A stretch of 9,425 nucleotides of DNA from Actinomycetota bacterium (lineage in GTDB: Bacteria; Actinomycetota; Thermoleophilia; Gaiellales; Gaiellaceae): NCBI GenBank assembly GCA_005883235.1, contig VAYE01000023.1, forward strand, positions 1 to 9,425. The letters are read 5' to 3'. The notes beneath the pieces are model-generated. The model searched no databases. It saw only the letters and a program-made list of their open reading frames with translations, and had not been told where the DNA came from. The translations under genes were made by a program, and so were the position numbers. Shown one piece after another: positions 6,905 through 9,425 of the stretch (within the stretch, counting starts at the first letter, position 1; each line of letters starts with the position of its first letter).

Positions 6905-7795
6905 CTAGTCTCCGGTGCGAACGGGCACCGGGGGCCGGGCCTCGCGTTGGGCGAGCTTCCATGCGCCAAGAGCCAGCGCGCCGGCGATGAGAGCCCCGAC
7001 GATGATCCACGACGACTCCGGCACGCCGGCGACCTTCACGCCGGAGAGGACCAGCGTCGTGGCGAGCGCGGCCCGGAGCGGCCGGTCGGGGAGCCCGACG
7101 CCGAGCTGGCTGCCGATCAGCACACCGGGGATCGACCCGACGAGGAGCCACGCCATCGCGTGCAGGTCGACCTTGCCGAGCGCGAGGTAGCCGAATCCGG
7201 CGACCCAGAGCAGCGCGGCGGCGTGGAAGATGTCGGTCCCCACGATCCGGCGCGCTGCGAGCGGGTAGACGAGCAGCATCACGAGCCCGAAGAACGTCCC
7301 GCTGCCGACCGACGTGAGGCCGACGATGAAGCCGCCGAAGAAGCCGAGCCAGAAGGCGATCGCCTTGTCACGGCGGGAGAGGACGGCAAGCTCCTCTCGT
7401 CCATCCGGCCGAGGGCGCAGGAACGCCTTCGCAAAAAGTCCCGCCCCGCCCAGGAGGAGCGCCACGCCGATGGCCTTCGCCTCGACCGACTGCGCGCTGT
7501 CGCCATAGTAGTGCGCGAGGATGGCCGCAACGCCGATCCCGGCGAGCGACATCGGCCCGGAGCCCGCGAACATCCACAGCGCAAGGCGTGCGTGGACGGT
7601 GCCGAGCTTCCGGTGCCGGACCGCGCCGAAGGACTTGAAGATCGCGCCGTGGAGGATGTCTGTCCCGACGGCGTAGGTCGGCTTGAAGCCGAAGAAGATG
7701 ATCAGGATCGGCGTCATCAGCGACCCGCCGCCCATTCCTGTCAGGCCGACGAGGACACCGATCAGCAGGCCGGTGAGCGAGAACTGCCAGGTCAC
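6905..7795 (-). CDS. TauE/SafE (TSUP) family membrane permease
   Basis: 296 residues, about eight hydrophobic segments, the usual size for the TauE/SafE family, whose members move sulfite, sulfonates, thiosulfate or related anions across the cytoplasmic membrane. The internal duplication is visible: GLTGMGGGSLMTPILI (18-33) in the first half and GLTSVGSGTFFGLVMLL (159-175) in the second, each followed by a VGTDI-F/L-H element (43-49 and 185-191). A charged loop (127-144) separates the halves, and the tail is short and basic. The GTG at 7795 overlaps the sat TGA (GTGA), so it belongs to the sulfate-activation operon as its last gene and ends in TAG just before the long palindrome. The context points to a sulfur anion; sulfate uptake or sulfite export are both possible and cannot be told apart here. 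Confidence 0.88.
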   Translation of the reverse strand: MTWQFSLTGLLIGVLVGLTGMGGGSLMTPILIIFFGFKPTYAVGTDILHGAIFKSFGAVRHRKLGTVHARLALWMFAGSGPMSLAGIGVAAILAHYYGDSAQSVEAKAIGVALLLGGAGLFAKAFLRPRPDGREELAVLSRRDKAIAFWLGFFGGFIVGLTSVGSGTFFGLVMLLVYPLAARRIVGTDIFHAAALLWVAGFGYLALGKVDLHAMAWLLVGSIPGVLIGSQLGVGLPDRPLRAALATTLVLSGVKVAGVPESSWIIVGALIAGALALGAWKLAQREARPPVPVRTGD

Positions 7796-8934
7796 GACGG
7801 CTGATAGGCGGCGATCAGCACCTCGGCCACCTCGGGCCGCGAGAACTCCTCCGGCGGCAGCTGGCCGTCTGCAAGCAGCTCGCGCACCTTCGTGCCGGAC
7901 AGGAACACGTGGTCGTCACCGCCGTGCGGGCACGACTTCGGCGTCGCCATCTGCCCACAGGCGCGGCAGTAGAACGCGTGCTCGAAGAACATCGGCTCGA
8001 TGTCGAGCTCGTGCGACTCGAACTCGTCGAAGATGAGCTGCGCGTCGTAGGTGCCGTAGTAGCTCCCGACACCCGCGTGGTCGCGGCCGACGATGAAGTG
8101 CGAGCAGCCGTAGTTCTTGCGGCAGATCGCGTGCCAGATCGCCTCGCGAGGCCCCGCGTAGCGCATCGCCGCGGGGAAGCTCGCGAGCACGACCCGGTCG
8201 GCCGGGTAGTAGCTCTCCAGCAGCACGCGGTAGCACTCGACGCGCGTCTCGGCCGGTACGTCGTCCGACTTCGTCTCGCCGACGAGCGGATGGACGAGCA
8301 GGCCGTCGACGGTCTCGAGCGCGCCCTTCGTCAGGTACTCGTGCGCCCGGTGGATCGGGTTCCGGGTCTGGAAGCCGACGACGCGCCGCCAGCCGCGCTC
8401 GGCGAACCGCGCCCGCGTGTCGGCGGGGTCGAGCGCGAGCTCCGGGAACTCGGGCTCACGCCGCTCGAAGACCGTCACTCGGCCGGCGAGGTACTTCGGC
8501 TTCTGCGCGTAGAGGCGAGCGACGCCCGGATGGTCGGCGTCCGTCGTCCTGAAGCACCGCTCGGCCTCCCGCTGCCGGTCGTAGTCGTAGACCTCCTCGA
8601 CCTCGAGCACGGCGAGCGGGCGGCCCGCCTTGTCGGCAAGTGCGACCTCGTCTCCACGCGGCGCCTCGTCGACGGCGAGGCACACCGGAAGCGCCCACGG
8701 CAGGCCGCTCGCGAGCCGCATCTCCTCGACTACGCGCTCGTAGTCCACGCGGCCCATGAACCCCTGGAGCGGCGAGAGCGCGCCCGAGGCAAGCATGTCC
8801 AGATCGGACAGCTCGCGCGAGGTCAGCACGATCGTCTCGAGCTCTTCGACTCCTTCAGGACGCGGCCCGGTGCGCTCGAGCAGCTGCCCGCCGTGCGGCC
8901 GGATCAGGTGGTCGGTCCCGACCGTCGCCGTCAC
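7792..8934 (-). CDS. sat: Sulfate adenylyltransferase (ATP sulfurylase, single-subunit type)
   Basis: 380 residues, normal for the homo-oligomeric Sat rather than the CysD/CysN pair. It makes adenosine 5'-phosphosulfate (APS) from ATP and sulfate in the cytosol. An N-terminal PUA-like domain (about 1-165) with LTSRELSDLDMLASGALSPLQGFM is followed by the catalytic domain: QTRNPIHRAHEY (189-200) is the HxxH-type nucleotidyl-transfer motif, GRDHAGVG (283-290) the second ATP motif. Cys323, Cys326 and Cys335 (CRACGQMATPKSCPHG) with a nearby His form the zinc site found in many bacterial Sat. It ends with SGTKVRELL. The GTG at 8934 overlaps the TGA of the APS kinase gene; the coupling puts both steps to PAPS in one operon. 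No PAPS reductase in view, so the fate of the product is open. Confidence 0.96.
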   Translation of the reverse strand: MTATVGTDHLIRPHGGQLLERTGPRPEGVEELETIVLTSRELSDLDMLASGALSPLQGFMGRVDYERVVEEMRLASGLPWALPVCLAVDEAPRGDEVALADKAGRPLAVLEVEEVYDYDRQREAERCFRTTDADHPGVARLYAQKPKYLAGRVTVFERREPEFPELALDPADTRARFAERGWRRVVGFQTRNPIHRAHEYLTKGALETVDGLLVHPLVGETKSDDVPAETRVECYRVLLESYYPADRVVLASFPAAMRYAGPREAIWHAICRKNYGCSHFIVGRDHAGVGSYYGTYDAQLIFDEFESHELDIEPMFFEHAFYCRACGQMATPKSCPHGGDDHVFLSGTKVRELLADGQLPPEEFSRPEVAEVLIAAYQPS

Positions 8935-9425
8935 GCCGGCACCCGCGCGGGGACGAGACCCCGCTCTTCGAGCGCGGTCAGGATCCGCTCGGCGCTCTCG
9001 GCCGGCGCCTCGTGCTCGGACTCGATCCGAACTTCCGGGCTCGGCGGCGGCTCGTACGGATCCGACACGCCCGTGAACTCCTTGATCTCGCCGCGGAACG
9101 CCTTCTCGTAAAGGCCCTTGACGTCACGGCGCGCGCACTCCTCGACGGAGGCGTCGACGAACACCTCGACGAACGAGCCGTGCTCCTCGACCATCGCGCG
9201 CGCCTGCCGCCGAGCCTCCTCGTAGGGCGAGATCGCGGACACGATCACCGCCGCCCCGTGCCGCGTGAGCCGCGAGGCGACCCAGCCGATGCGGTCGATG
9301 TTCGTGTCGCGGTCCTCCTTCGAGAAGCCGAGCCCTTTGGACAGGTGCTCGCGCACCTCGTCGCCATCGAGCCACTCGACGAGGAGCCCGCGCCGCTCGA
9401 GCTCGGGGCGGACGAGCTCGGCGAT
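8931..9425 (-). CDS. cysC: Adenylylsulfate kinase (APS kinase), 5' end outside window
   Basis: 164 C-terminal residues are visible, starting IAELVRPELERRGLLVEWLDGDEVREHLSKGLGFS. LDGDEVR, followed by GLGFSKEDRDTNIDRIGWVASRL, is the APS-binding signature, and VSAISPYEEARRQAR and FVEVFVDASVEECARRDVKGLYEKAFRGEIKEFTGVSDPYEPP are the standard later blocks. The P-loop (GxxGxGKS/T) should lie just beyond 9425, with perhaps 30 residues missing by comparison with the usual ~200. The enzyme phosphorylates APS to PAPS. The reading frame continues to the edge; a GTG at 9356 is internal. It overlaps sat by GTGA. Whether it is fused to another domain upstream cannot be seen. Confidence 0.95.
   Translation of the reverse strand: MAELVRPELERRGLLVEWLDGDEVREHLSKGLGFSKEDRDTNIDRIGWVASRLTRHGAAVIVSAISPYEEARRQARAMVEEHGSFVEVFVDASVEECARRDVKGLYEKAFRGEIKEFTGVSDPYEPPPSPEVRIESEHEAPAESAERILTALEERGLVPARVPA

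Noticed and set aside
6428..7804. Plus-strand open frame of 458 residues crossing the intergenic repeats
   Set aside because: It spans two genes, the promoter and both palindromes in antisense, and its sequence has no recognisable features.
7909..9111. Plus-strand open frame of 400 residues opposite sat and cysC
   Set aside because: Lacks any domain signature, is charged and Arg/Glu-rich, and lies antisense to two well-conserved enzymes.

Overview
The window is a GC-rich stretch of bacterial chromosome. The dense packing, many GTG starts, 4-base GTGA/ATGA gene overlaps and near-leaderless promoters suggest a high-GC actinobacterium. The protein style recalls Thermoleophilia (Gaiellales/Solirubrobacterales), but that placement is from memory, not from a search. 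Nine of ten genes lie on the minus strand. No rRNA, tRNA, CRISPR array or insertion sequence was seen.

Layout, left to right. (1) Positions 1-1921, minus: a MarR-type repressor followed by a 14-TM DHA2-type drug exporter, sharing a GTGA overlap. A comb of GCAAG/CTTGC half-sites covers the regulator's own promoter (1928-1963). (2) Positions 1958-2422, plus: one small secreted or membrane-anchored protein of unknown function, divergent from marR, with an uncertain and possibly frameshifted start. (3) Positions 2436-6726, minus: a surface-glycan operon read in the order formyltransferase, PIG-L/LmbE deacetylase, FlgD-like Ig secreted protein, O-antigen ligase/polymerase-like membrane protein, second PIG-L deacetylase. 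(4) Positions 6727-6904: an intergenic region with a promoter for the glycan operon and two copies of a palindromic element, one a perfect 37-bp palindrome. (5) Positions 6905-9425, minus: a sulfate-activation operon, APS kinase (cut by the window end), ATP sulfurylase and a TauE/SafE permease, with GTGA overlaps throughout.

How the genes work together. The deacetylase and formyltransferase side by side suggest a route that removes an N-acetyl group from a sugar and replaces it with N-formyl, feeding glycan assembly by the ligase-like protein. The sulfate operon makes PAPS, usable for sulfur assimilation or for sulfation; no PAPS reductase or sulfotransferase is in view. The MarR/DHA2 pair is a separate drug or toxic-compound response module.

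The most unusual points are these. The FlgD-like gene has no stop of its own and runs out of frame into the ligase gene. The ligase seems to lack an internal segment that normally carries a conserved His-containing loop. A palindromic repeat family sits between the two operons. These may be real gene decay or assembly errors, and raw reads would decide.
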